Shown here: piece by piece, positions 56,365-64,000 of the stretch
Position numbering within the stretch: position 1 is the stretch's first letter
Layout: each line of letters starts with the position of its first letter
Assembly (NCBI GenBank): GCA_035995025.1
Contig: DASYKY010000024.1
Span: forward strand, 58,932 to 122,931
Direction: 5' to 3'
Origin: Actinophytocola sp035995025
Lineage (GTDB): Bacteria; Actinomycetota; Actinomycetes; Mycobacteriales; Pseudonocardiaceae
DNA: 64,000 nucleotides
Program-made: the position numbers and the translations under genes
Notes under the pieces: model-generated
What the model saw: only the letters and a program-made list of their open reading frames with translations
Database searches by the model: none
Told to the model about the DNA's origin: nothing

Positions 56365-57804
56365 ATGTTCCGCAATCAGTTGCCCCGGTACGAGATCCTG
56401 TCCGCGGACGCGATGGAGGTGCTCGACTCCGGGTGGCGCCGGATCGTCTCCGAGATCGGCGTCGAGTTCCTGTCCGACCGTGCGCTGGAGCTGTTCCGCA
56501 AGGCCGGGCAGCAGGTCGAGGACAACTGTGTCCGGTTCGACCCGGACTTCCTGCTCGAACAGGTCAAGCTGGCGCCGCGCGAGTTCGACGTGCAGGCCCG
56601 CAACTCCTCGAACAACGTCCACATCGGCGGCGACGACATGGTGTTCGGCGGCGTGTACGGACCGCCGTTCGTGCGCGACGGCGACGTGCGCCGCGACGGG
56701 TCGCTCGCCGACTTCGAGAACTTCGCCCGGCTCGCGCAGAGCTTCCCGGTCCTGGACACCGCGGGCGGGATCATCTGCGAGCCGAACGACGCGCCGCTGG
56801 ACTCGCGGCACCTCGACATGACCTACGCGCTGCAGACGCTGACCGACAAGTTCTACATGGGCAACGTCGTGTCCGCGGTGAACGCGGCCGACACGATCCG
56901 GATGACCGAGATCCTCTTCGGCGGCCGCGAGGCGATCGAGCAGACGCCGGCCACGATCTCGCTCATCAACTGCAACTCGCCGCTGCGCTGGGACGACCGG
57001 ATGCTGGAGGCGCAGTTCGAGTACACCTCGGCGAACCAGCCCGTAGTGCTGACACCGTTCCTGCTGATGGGCGCGATGTCCCCGGTGTCCATTCCGGCCA
57101 CGCTGGCCCAGCAGATGGCCGAGGCGCTGTCCGGGATCGCGCTGTCGCAGCTGATCCGGCCGGGCGCGCCGGTGATCTTCGGGTCGTTCCTGTCCAACAT
57201 CGACATGCAGTCCGGCTCGCCGCAGTTCGGCACGCCGGAGTCGGCCGTCGGCCTGCTGTGCACCGGGCAGATCGCCCGCCGGTTCGGGCTGCCGGTGCGC
57301 TCCGGCGGCGGGCTGACGTCCAGCCAGACGCCCGACGCGCAGGCGGCGTACGAGGGCCTGATGACCATGCTGCCGACGTTCCTCGCGGGCATCAACTGGG
57401 TCATGCACTCCGCGGGCTGGCTCGAGGGCGGCCTGGTGTCGTCGTACGAGAAGTTCGTCATCGACGTGCAGGTGCTGGAGATGCTGCAGCAGGAGTTCCG
57501 TCCACTCGAGATCACCGAGGAGTCGCTGGCGTTCGGCGCGCACACCGAGGTCGGCCACGGCGGGCACTTCCTGGGCGCGGCGCACACGCTGGAGCGGTTC
57601 CGGACGTGCTTCTACCGGCCGTTCCTGTCCAGCTCGGAGAACTACGAGCGGTGGACCCGCAACGGCGCCAAGGACGCGGCCGCGCGCGCGGGCGACGTCG
57701 CGAGGAAGAAGCTCGACGAGTACGAGCAGCCACCGCTGGACGACGCGATCCGTGAGGAGCTGGCCGAGTACGTCACCCGACGTCGCAAGGAACTGGGGGA
57801 CTGA
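56365..57804 (+). CDS. MttB-superfamily corrinoid-dependent amine demethylase (no pyrrolysine)
   Basis: 479 residues. Trimethylamine-methyltransferase-family TIM barrel: YEILSADAMEVLDSGWRRIVSEIGVEF, GIICEPNDAPLDSRHLDM, PVVLTPFLLMGAMSPVSIPATLAQQ, PVIFGSF, FGLPVRSGGGLTSSQTPDAQAAYE, HSAGWLEGGLVSSYEKFVID. There is no in-frame amber codon, so unlike archaeal MttB it does not use pyrrolysine; such members (MtgB-like) demethylate quaternary amines such as glycine betaine. It transfers methyl to the Co(I) corrinoid protein. Ends TGATG into soxB, so all the oxidative demethylation genes form one operon. Confidence 0.93.
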   Translation: MFRNQLPRYEILSADAMEVLDSGWRRIVSEIGVEFLSDRALELFRKAGQQVEDNCVRFDPDFLLEQVKLAPREFDVQARNSSNNVHIGGDDMVFGGVYGPPFVRDGDVRRDGSLADFENFARLAQSFPVLDTAGGIICEPNDAPLDSRHLDMTYALQTLTDKFYMGNVVSAVNAADTIRMTEILFGGREAIEQTPATISLINCNSPLRWDDRMLEAQFEYTSANQPVVLTPFLLMGAMSPVSIPATLAQQMAEALSGIALSQLIRPGAPVIFGSFLSNIDMQSGSPQFGTPESAVGLLCTGQIARRFGLPVRSGGGLTSSQTPDAQAAYEGLMTMLPTFLAGINWVMHSAGWLEGGLVSSYEKFVIDVQVLEMLQQEFRPLEITEESLAFGAHTEVGHGGHFLGAAHTLERFRTCFYRPFLSSSENYERWTRNGAKDAAARAGDVARKKLDEYEQPPLDDAIREELAEYVTRRRKELGD

Positions 57805-59009
57805 TGGACGCGCATCCGGACTTCCTCTGGCGCAATCCCTCGCCTAAGTGGTCTTACGACGTGGTGATCGTGGGCGCTGGTGGGCACGGGCTGGCGACCG
57901 CCTACTACCTCGCACGCAACCACGGCATCACCAACGTCGCGGTGCTGGAGAAGGGCTGGCTCGCCGGCGGGAACATGGCCCGCAACACGACGATCATCCG
58001 CTCGAACTACCTGTGGGACGAGAGCGCCGGGATCTACGAGCACGCGCTCAAGCTCTGGGAGGGCCTGTCCGAAGAGCTCGACTACGACATCCTGTTCAGC
58101 CAGCGCGGCGTGCTGAACCTCGCGCACACCTTGGGCGACGTGCGCGAGGGCGTGCGGCGGGTGAACGCCAACCGGCTCAACGGGGTCGACGCGGAGTGGC
58201 TGACCCCCGAGCAGGTCAAGGAGTTCTGCCCGATCGTCGACACCTCGCCGGACGTGCGCTACCCGGTGCTCGGCGCGACCCTGCAGCCGCGCGGCGGGAT
58301 CGCCAAGCACGACCACGTGGCGTGGGCGTTCGCCCGTGGCGCGGACCGGCTCGGGGTGGACCTCGTGCAGGGCTGCGAGGTCACCGGGTTCGTCCGGGAC
58401 GGTGACCGGGTGATCGGCGTGGAGACCAGCCGCGGGCCGATCCGGGCGGGTGCGGTGGCGCTCGCCTCGGCCGGGCACACGTCGGTGCTCGCCTCGCTCG
58501 CGGGCCTGCGGCTGCCGATCCAGAGCCACCCGCTGCAGGCGCTCGTCTCCGAGCTGCTCGAGCCGGTGCACCCGTGCGTGGTGATGTCCAACCACGTGCA
58601 CGTGTACGTGAGCCAGGCGCACAAGGGCGAGCTGGTCATGGGGGCGGGCATCGACCCGTTCAACTCCTACGGGCAGCGCGGCTCGGTGCACGTGATCTCC
58701 CACCAGCTGGCCGCTGCGCTGGAGCTGTTCCCGATCTTCGGCCACGCGCACGTGCTGCGCACGTGGGGCGGGATCGTGGACGTCACGCCGGACGCGTCGC
58801 CGATCGTCGGGCCGACCCCGCTGCCGGGGCTGTACGTCAACTGCGGGTGGGGGACCGGCGGTTTCAAGGCGACGCCCGCGGCGGGCTGGGTGTACGCGCA
58901 CACGATCGCCACCGGCGCGCCGCACGCGCTGAACAGACCGTTCGGTTTGGACCGGTTCACCACGGGCGCGCTGATCGACGAGCACGGCGCGGCCGCTGTC
59001 GCGCACTGA
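57804..59009 (+). CDS. soxB: sarcosine oxidase beta-type FAD amine oxidase
   Basis: 401 residues. FAD-binding YDVVIVGAGGHGLATAYYLARNHG, NTTIIRSNYLWDESAGIYEHALKLWE (SoxB-specific), GATLQPRGGIAKHDHVAWAF with the flavin-region His, and C-terminal VNCGWGTGGFKATPAAG. Heterotetrameric sarcosine/dimethylglycine-type oxidases remove N-methyl groups as methylene-THF. Start overlaps the mttB stop. Substrate is likely a secondary or tertiary N-methyl amine left after corrinoid demethylation. Confidence 0.95.
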   Translation: MDAHPDFLWRNPSPKWSYDVVIVGAGGHGLATAYYLARNHGITNVAVLEKGWLAGGNMARNTTIIRSNYLWDESAGIYEHALKLWEGLSEELDYDILFSQRGVLNLAHTLGDVREGVRRVNANRLNGVDAEWLTPEQVKEFCPIVDTSPDVRYPVLGATLQPRGGIAKHDHVAWAFARGADRLGVDLVQGCEVTGFVRDGDRVIGVETSRGPIRAGAVALASAGHTSVLASLAGLRLPIQSHPLQALVSELLEPVHPCVVMSNHVHVYVSQAHKGELVMGAGIDPFNSYGQRGSVHVISHQLAAALELFPIFGHAHVLRTWGGIVDVTPDASPIVGPTPLPGLYVNCGWGTGGFKATPAAGWVYAHTIATGAPHALNRPFGLDRFTTGALIDEHGAAAVAH

Positions 59010-59020
59010 TGGGGGTTCGC

Positions 59021-59272
59021 ATGCTGCTGATCCGGTGTCCCTGGTGCGGCGACCGGGACGAGGTGGAGTTCTCCTACGGCGGCCAGGCCGGGGTGTCCTA
59101 TCCGGACGACCCGGACGCGCTGACGGACGCGGAGTGGGGCGAGTACGTGTTCGTGCGGGACAACCCGAAGGGCCCGTTCGCGGAGCGCTGGGTGCACACG
59201 AACGGCTGCCGGCGGTGGTTCGACGCCGTGCGCGACACGGCGACCCACGAGTTCCTCGGGGACCCGTCGTGA
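59021..59272 (+). CDS. soxD: sarcosine oxidase delta subunit
   Basis: 83 residues. MLLIRCPWCGDRDEVEFSYGG then WVHTNGCRRWFDAVRDTATHEFL, the zinc-binding delta subunit with CPWC and later His/Cys ligands. ATG at 59021 preferred (typical subunit start, GGGGG upstream); an ATG at 59009 overlaps the soxB stop. Stop overlaps the soxA GTG. Confidence 0.93.
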   Translation: MLLIRCPWCGDRDEVEFSYGGQAGVSYPDDPDALTDAEWGEYVFVRDNPKGPFAERWVHTNGCRRWFDAVRDTATHEFLGDPS

Positions 59273-62200
59273 GGCTTCCCGATGGCGGCCGCATCGACCG
59301 CTCCGCGCCGCTGACGTTCACCGTGGACGGCGTGACCCGCACCGGGTTCCGGGGCGACACGGTCGCGTCGGCGCTGCTGGCCGACGGCGTCGCCGTGGTC
59401 GGGCGCAGCGTCCACCGGGACCGTCCACGCGGGATCGTCGACGCCGGGGTGGCCGAGCCGAACGCGCTGCTGCAGGTCGGGCCGGAGCCGATGCTGCCGG
59501 CCACCACGGTCGAGCTGACCGACGGGCTCGTGGCCGCGACGCTGTCCGGGCGCGGGCGCCTCGTCGGGCCGAACGAGCTGCGCTACGACCACAAGCACGT
59601 GCACTGCGACGTGCTCGTCGTCGGCGCAGGCCCGGCGGGGCTCGCGGCCGCACTGGAGGCGGGCCGGACCGGGGCGCGGGTGATCCTGGCCGACGAGCAG
59701 GCCGAGCCCGGCGGGTCCGCGCTGTCCACACCGGACCGCTGGCCGTGGGTCGCGGAGGTACTGGCGGAGCTGGCCGGGTTGGCCGAGACGCGGGTGCTGT
59801 CCCGCGCCACGGTGTTCGGCTACTACGACCACAACTACCTGACGATCGCCGAGCGCCACGCCCGCGGCGGGCGGCTGTGGCACGTGCGCGCGGGCCGGGT
59901 CGTGCTGGCGACCGGCGCGCACGAGCGGCCGCTGGTGTTCGCCGGCAACGACCGGCCGGGCGTGCTGCTGGCGAGCGCGGTGCGCACCTATCTCAACCGG
60001 TACGCGGTGCGGCTCGGCACCCGCGCGGTCGTGTGCACGACCAACGACAGCGCGTACGCGACCGCGCTCGACCTCCTCGCGTCCGGCGTGGACGTCCTGG
60101 TCGCCGACGTGCGGCCCGAGTCGGTCTTCGCGGGCGCGGTGCGCGCGGCGGGCGGCGACGTGCGGTTCGGCACGGCGGTGGTCGGCACCGAGGGCGAGTC
60201 CGCGGTGACCGCCGTGCTGCTCGGCGACCCGGCCGGGAGCGGGCCGGTGGAGCTGTTCCACTGCGACCTCGTCGCGGTGTCGGGCGGGTGGAACCCGGTG
60301 GTGCACCTGCACAGCCAGGCGGGCGGGACGCTGCGCTACGACGAGTCGCTGGCCGCGTTCGTGCCGGACCGCGCGCGCCAGGCCTGCGTGCCGGTGGGCT
60401 CGGCGAACGGCGAGCTGGACCCGAACGTTCCCCTGTGGACGATCGACCAGCGGGGCGGCGGCTGGGACGACCACTTCGTCGACCTGCAGCGCGACGCCAC
60501 CGTGGCCGACGTGCTGCGTGCGACCGGCGCCGGCATGCGATCGCCCGAGCACGTCAAGCGCTACACGACCATCGGCACGGCGCACGACCAGGGCAAGACG
60601 GCCGGCGTCACCACGCTCGGCGTCATCGCCGAGGCGCTCGGCGCGGGACCGCCCGGGCCGACCACCTACCGGCCGCCGTACACCCCGGTGCCGTTCGCGA
60701 TGCTGGCCGGCCGCGACCGCGGCGCGCTGCACGACCCGGCGCGGGTGACGTCCATTCACGACTGGCACGTCGCGCGCGGCGCGGAGTTCGAGAACGTCGG
60801 CCAGTGGAAGCGGCCCTGGTACTACCCGCGGTCCGGCGAGGACCTGGCCGCCGCGGTGCTGCGCGAGTGCGGGGCGGCGCGCACGGGTGTGGGCATGCAG
60901 GACGCGTCCACTCTGGGCAAGATCGAGATCGTCGGGCCGGACGCGGCGGAGTTCCTGAACCGCATGTACACCAACGCGTTCAAGAAGCTGGCCGTCGGCG
61001 CCGCGCGGTACGGGCTGCTGTGCAAGGCCGACGGCATGGTGTTCGACGACGGCGTCGTGCTGCGGCTCGCGGAGGACCGCTTCCTCGCCACGACCACGAC
61101 CGGCAACGCGGCGGCCGTGCTCGACTGGTTCGAGGAGTGGTTGCAGACCGAGTGGCCCTCGCTGCGCGTGCGGCTGACGTCGGTGACCGAGCAGTGGGCC
61201 ACGATCGCGGTCGTCGGGCCGCGGTCGCGCCAGGTCGTCGCGAAGCTCGCGCCGGGCGCGGTGGACCTGTCGTTCATGACGTTCACCGACACGACGCTCG
61301 CGAACGGCGCGCCGGCGCGGATCGCGCGGATCAGCTTCTCCGGCGAGCTGGCGTTCGAGATCAACGTGGCGTGGTGGTACGGCCTCGGCGTGTGGGAGGC
61401 GGTGTACGAAGCGGGGGCCGAGTTCGACATCACGCCGTACGGCACCGAGACCATGCACGTGCTGCGCGCGGAGAAGGGCTACCCGATCGTCGGGCAGGAC
61501 ACCGACGGCACGGTCACGCCGATCGACCTCGGCATGGAGTGGATCGTGTCCAAGCGCAAGGCGTTCGTCGGCAGCCGTTCGCTGCGCCGCCCGGACACCG
61601 CGCGCCCGGACCGCAAGCAGCTCGTCGGCCTGCTGCCGGTCGACCCGGACGACCTGCTGCCGGAGGGCGCGCAGCTCGTCGCGGCCGGCGAGTCGCTCGA
61701 ACCGCCCGTGCCGATGCTCGGCCACGTCACGTCCAGCTACCACAGCGCGGCCCTGGGCCGGACGTTCGCGCTGGCGCTGGTGCGCAGCGGCCGCGACCGC
61801 CTCGGCCAGGTCCTGCACGCGCCGCTGGCCGACCGCACGATCGCCGCCACCGTGGTGGAGCCCGTGCTCTACGACCCGGAGGGAGCCCGCCGTGACGGCC
61901 CGCCACCCCCCGCGAGTCCAACGCCGGGCCCCCGCGAGTCCAACGCTCCGGCAGGGCGAGTCCAACGCTCGCCGGCCGGTGTCGACGTTGGACTCGCGGG
62001 CCGGGAGCGTTGGACTCGCGGGTCGGGAGCGTTGGACTCGCGGGTGGGGCCACTCGCGGGTCGCGGTGACGTGCGGGAGATCCCGTTCCTCACGATGATC
62101 AACGTCCGCACCACCGGTACCGCGCTGCTCGGCGTGCCGGTGCCCGCGCCGAACCGGGTGGTGACCGTGGGGGAGCGGGCCATCGTGTGGCTCGGGCCCG

Positions 62201-62526
62201 ATGAGTACCTCGTCGTCGCGCCGGACGGCGATGATGTGGCCGGACTCACGGGGGAGTCCGTTGTCGACGTGTCGGCCAACCGCACGACGATCGAGTTGTC
62301 CGGCCCGCACGCCCGTGACGTGCTCGAGAAGGGCATGTCGATCGACCTGCACCCGCGCGCGTTCGGCCCCGGGCAGTGCGCGCAGACGCTGCTGGCCCGT
62401 GCGCAGGTAATCCTGCGGCAGCTCGATAATCCGCGCGTCGCAGGGCCGACCTACCATGTGCTGGTACGGGGGTCGTTCGCGCCGTACTTGGCAGACTGGC
62501 TGGTAGACGCCTCCGAGGAGAACTAG
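59269..62526 (+). CDS. soxA: sarcosine oxidase alpha fused in frame to the gamma subunit through a repeat array
   Basis: Alpha part (59269 to about 61900): N-terminal 2Fe-2S-like FTVDGVTRTGFRGDTVASALLADG, NAD-binding DVLVVGAGPAGLAAALEAG (near residue 113), a central dinucleotide domain, then a C-terminal GcvT-type folate domain (MHVLRAEKGYPIVGQDTDGT). Normal alpha genes stop near DPEGARRD; here the frame stays open through array D (61912-62041), giving about 50 Arg/Gly/Ser-rich residues. It then enters SoxG (REIPFLTMINVR to the end). Whether a 1085-residue fusion or two proteins are made is unknown. soxA and soxG are otherwise intact. GTG start overlaps soxD (GTGA). Confidence 0.85.
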   Translation: MRLPDGGRIDRSAPLTFTVDGVTRTGFRGDTVASALLADGVAVVGRSVHRDRPRGIVDAGVAEPNALLQVGPEPMLPATTVELTDGLVAATLSGRGRLVGPNELRYDHKHVHCDVLVVGAGPAGLAAALEAGRTGARVILADEQAEPGGSALSTPDRWPWVAEVLAELAGLAETRVLSRATVFGYYDHNYLTIAERHARGGRLWHVRAGRVVLATGAHERPLVFAGNDRPGVLLASAVRTYLNRYAVRLGTRAVVCTTNDSAYATALDLLASGVDVLVADVRPESVFAGAVRAAGGDVRFGTAVVGTEGESAVTAVLLGDPAGSGPVELFHCDLVAVSGGWNPVVHLHSQAGGTLRYDESLAAFVPDRARQACVPVGSANGELDPNVPLWTIDQRGGGWDDHFVDLQRDATVADVLRATGAGMRSPEHVKRYTTIGTAHDQGKTAGVTTLGVIAEALGAGPPGPTTYRPPYTPVPFAMLAGRDRGALHDPARVTSIHDWHVARGAEFENVGQWKRPWYYPRSGEDLAAAVLRECGAARTGVGMQDASTLGKIEIVGPDAAEFLNRMYTNAFKKLAVGAARYGLLCKADGMVFDDGVVLRLAEDRFLATTTTGNAAAVLDWFEEWLQTEWPSLRVRLTSVTEQWATIAVVGPRSRQVVAKLAPGAVDLSFMTFTDTTLANGAPARIARISFSGELAFEINVAWWYGLGVWEAVYEAGAEFDITPYGTETMHVLRAEKGYPIVGQDTDGTVTPIDLGMEWIVSKRKAFVGSRSLRRPDTARPDRKQLVGLLPVDPDDLLPEGAQLVAAGESLEPPVPMLGHVTSSYHSAALGRTFALALVRSGRDRLGQVLHAPLADRTIAATVVEPVLYDPEGARRDGPPPPASPTPGPRESNAPAGRVQRSPAGVDVGLAGRERWTRGSGALDSRVGPLAGRGDVREIPFLTMINVRTTGTALLGVPVPAPNRVVTVGERAIVWLGPDEYLVVAPDGDDVAGLTGESVVDVSANRTTIELSGPHARDVLEKGMSIDLHPRAFGPGQCAQTLLARAQVILRQLDNPRVAGPTYHVLVRGSFAPYLADWLVDASEEN
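61912..62041. repeat. 22-bp-phased inverted repeat array D, within an open frame
   Basis: Forward units at 61912, 61934 and 61956, reverse-complement units at 61983, 62005 and 62027, each step exactly 22 bp. Unlike A-C it lies inside an open reading frame between soxA and soxG and has no in-frame stop. Confidence 0.95.
62044..62526 (+). other. soxG: SoxG (gamma subunit) coding part of the fused frame
   Basis: About 160 residues of sarcosine oxidase gamma: PLAGRGDVREIPFLTMINVR, GERAIVWLGPDEYLVVAPDG, VDVSANRTTIELSGPHARDVLEKGMSIDLHPRAF, AQVILRQLD, YHVLVRGSFAPYLADWLVDA. Start could be internal GTG 62044 or 62071, neither with a good ribosome site. A GTG at 61892 begins an overlapping frame (MTARHPP) resembling a normal soxG start, but it runs out of frame through the array and stops at 62098. 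Confidence 0.75.
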
Positions 62527-62576
62527 TGCCGTCTCGTGGACCGACCAACGGTGACCTCAGGGGACCGTGACGGCAC
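62526..62576 (+). promoter_or_regulatory. inverted repeat between soxG and sdaA
   Basis: GTGCCGTC (62526-62533) and GACGGCAC (62569-62576), perfect 8-bp arms around a 35-nt loop, starting on the last base of the soxG stop codon. It may be a terminator or a structured leader for the downstream gene. No known riboswitch pattern is apparent. Confidence 0.4.
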
Positions 62577-62652
62577 CCGGCCACAGGCACGCGACTGACC
62601 GCACAATTCATCGGAACGCAACCAACACCCAAAATCCCGGGGAGGCGGACTA

Positions 62653-64000
62653 GTGCCCATCTCGGTGTTCGAGCTGTTCAGCGTCGGCATCGGACCGTCC
62701 TCCTCACACACCGTCGGCCCGATGCGGGCCGCCCGGACCTTCGTGTCCGGGCTGGCCGAGGACGGCCTGCTGGGATCGGTCACGTCGGTGCGCGCAGAGC
62801 TGTTCGGCTCGCTCGGCGCGACCGGGCACGGGCACGGCAGCCACCGCGCGGTGCTGCTCGGCCTGTCCGGCGAGGCGCCGGAGACCGTCGACACGGAAGC
62901 GGTCGCCGACTTCGTCGACCGGATCCGTGCCACCCGCGCGCTGTCGTTGCTGGGCAAGCACGAGGTCGCCTTCGACCCCGACGTGGACCTGGTGCTGCAC
63001 CGGCGAAAGAGCCTGCCGTTCCACCCCAACGGGATGCGCTTCCTGGCCACCGGGCCGGGTGTCGAGCGGGAGCGGACGTACTACTCGGTCGGTGGCGGGT
63101 TCGTCGTGGACGAGGAGGCGCAGGGCGCGGACCGCATCAAGGTCGACGACACCGAGGTGGCCTACCCGTTCCGCACCGGCGCCGAGCTGCTCGCGCACTG
63201 CCGGCACACCGGGCTCGCGATCAGCGAGGTGATGCTGGCCAACGAGACCGCGTGGCGCGCCGAGGACGAGGTGCGCGCCGGGCTGACCGGCATCTGGGAC
63301 GTCATGCAGGAGTGCGTGCGGGCAGGCTGCACGCACGACGGCGTGCTGCCCGGCGGGCTGAAGGTGCGCCGCCGGGCGCGGGAGATGCACCAGCGGCTGA
63401 CGTCGGACACGTTCTCCACCGACCCGCTGCGCGTCATGGACTGGGTGAACCTGTTCGCGCTGGCGGTCAACGAGCAGAACGCGTCCGGCGGCCGCGTCGT
63501 CACCGCGCCCACCAACGGGGCGGCCGGCATCATCCCGGCGGTGCTGCACTACTACGCGCGGTTCGTGCCGGGCGCGTCGGCCGCGGGCGTGGTGCGCTTC
63601 CTGCTGACCGCGGGCGCGATCGGCGTGATCTACAAGGAGACCGCGTCGATCTCCGGCGCCGAGGTCGGCTGCCAGGGCGAGGTCGGCTCGGCGTGCTCCA
63701 TGGCGGCCGGCGCGCTGTGCGAGGTCCTCGGCGGCACCCCCGAGCAGGTGGAGAACGCCGCGGAGATCGGCATGGAACACAACCTGGGCCTGACCTGCGA
63801 CCCGGTGGGTGGGCTCGTGCAGATCCCGTGCATCGAACGCAACGCCATGGCCTCGGTGAAGGCCATCAACGCGGCCAGGATGGCCCTGCACGGCGACGGC
63901 AACCAGGTGGTCACCCTGGACAAGGTGATCAAGACGATGCGTGAGACCGGCGCCGACATGAAGGTCAAGTACAAGGAGACGGCCCGCGGCGGCCTCGCGG
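62653..64000 (+). CDS. sdaA: L-serine dehydratase, iron-sulfur single-chain type, 3' end outside window
   Basis: At least 449 residues are visible. Beta-domain start PISVFELFSVGIGPSSSHTVGPMRAARTF, SYSVGGGF-like loop, and alpha-domain GCQGEVGSACSMAAGALCEVL and LTCDPVGGLVQIPC with the [4Fe-4S] cysteines. Deaminates serine to pyruvate, the natural exit for glycine plus methylene-THF (via serine hydroxymethyltransferase, not in the window) after demethylation. GTG with GGAGG 7 nt upstream. Runs off at base 64000. Confidence 0.95.
   Translation, partial: MPISVFELFSVGIGPSSSHTVGPMRAARTFVSGLAEDGLLGSVTSVRAELFGSLGATGHGHGSHRAVLLGLSGEAPETVDTEAVADFVDRIRATRALSLLGKHEVAFDPDVDLVLHRRKSLPFHPNGMRFLATGPGVERERTYYSVGGGFVVDEEAQGADRIKVDDTEVAYPFRTGAELLAHCRHTGLAISEVMLANETAWRAEDEVRAGLTGIWDVMQECVRAGCTHDGVLPGGLKVRRRAREMHQRLTSDTFSTDPLRVMDWVNLFALAVNEQNASGGRVVTAPTNGAAGIIPAVLHYYARFVPGASAAGVVRFLLTAGAIGVIYKETASISGAEVGCQGEVGSACSMAAGALCEVLGGTPEQVENAAEIGMEHNLGLTCDPVGGLVQIPCIERNAMASVKAINAARMALHGDGNQVVTLDKVIKTMRETGADMKVKYKETARGGLA

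Noticed and set aside
56365..57804. Pyrrolysine-containing MttB
   Set aside because: No in-frame TAG occurs in the gene, and the full-length frame is closed only at the end.
37283..62041. CRISPR interpretation of the 22-bp arrays
   Set aside because: Conserved 15-mers are separated by only 7 bp, orientation flips mid-array, and no cas genes are present.
59098..62457. Open frame of over 1,100 codons on the minus strand opposite soxA-soxG
   Set aside because: It is antisense to well-conserved Sox domains, its composition is Arg/His/Ala-rich without any motif, and it is a GC-rich third-position shadow.
62527..62652. Glycine riboswitch ahead of serine dehydratase
   Set aside because: The conserved glycine-aptamer core is not visible; only a simple inverted repeat is seen.

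Overview
The window is high-GC actinomycete chromosome. GTG starts are common, genes overlap as ATGA/GTGA, and there are WhiB, DUF5753/DUF397, DUF2637, DUF3040 and actinobacterial-type SoxBDAG genes. A Pseudonocardiaceae host (Amycolatopsis-like) fits, but this is inference. No rRNA or CRISPR array is present.

Layout. (1) 1-5.4 kb: 3' part of dnaG, a small conserved gene, a trans-aconitate-methyltransferase-like gene, a secreted beta-propeller protein, an adenosine-deaminase-family gene whose usual catalytic Glu is Phe, a YtxH-like protein, and tRNA-Asn with a clear terminator. (2) 5.4-11.2 kb: a decayed accessory patch. It holds a frameshifted DUF574/SAV2177-type methyltransferase, a DUF5753 regulator without a convincing start codon, a Ser/Thr kinase-WD40 gene that collides tail to tail with a DUF6236 gene, and two divergent small regulators separated by paired CGCAGA repeats spaced exactly 10 bp apart. 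(3) 11,274-26,976: an integrative element in a CAT-anticodon tRNA gene. It is bounded by an identical 43-bp direct repeat and carries a tyrosine integrase, Xis, WhiB, two membrane proteins, an FtsK/TraB-like translocase, regulators, two HTH proteins with degenerate Nudix domains, one canonical Nudix hydrolase, an NDK-family protein and a complete type III restriction-modification pair (mod-res). An octamer (TGTGACGG) repeated next to the translocase gene looks like a transfer site (clt). No replication initiator was recognised. (4) 27-31.7 kb: a WYL-regulator remnant, an ArsR-SRPBCC/DHFR-like operon, a ProC-like gene, and a MerR/MFS divergent pair. (5) 31.7-46 kb: a surface-polysaccharide cluster. 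It contains homologues of every step of the WbpA-B-E-D-I route to a diacetamido-uronic acid sugar nucleotide, plus glycosyltransferases, a Wzx-type flippase, a methyltransferase and an epimerase. (6) 46-48.4 kb: small membrane proteins and a haem peroxidase. (7) 48.4-64 kb: a one-carbon/methylamine catabolic region with two IclR regulators, a MetF-like reductase, DUF1638, a RACo-like corrinoid activator, a methyl-THF:corrinoid methyltransferase, a corrinoid protein, a non-pyrrolysine MttB-family demethylase, SoxB-D-A(-G) and serine dehydratase (cut by the window end). Together these could strip methyl groups from a quaternary amine (glycine betaine or a relative), oxidise the remaining N-methyls, and route the carbon through folate and serine to pyruvate.

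The most unusual structure is a family of four inverted repeat arrays at 37.3, 40.8, 53.8 and 62.0 kb. Each has 2-4 copies of GCGAGTCCAACGCTC followed by 3-5 copies of its reverse complement, with an exact 22-bp period within each half. They sit between co-directional genes. One lies inside the soxA-soxG junction and leaves a single open frame across both genes.
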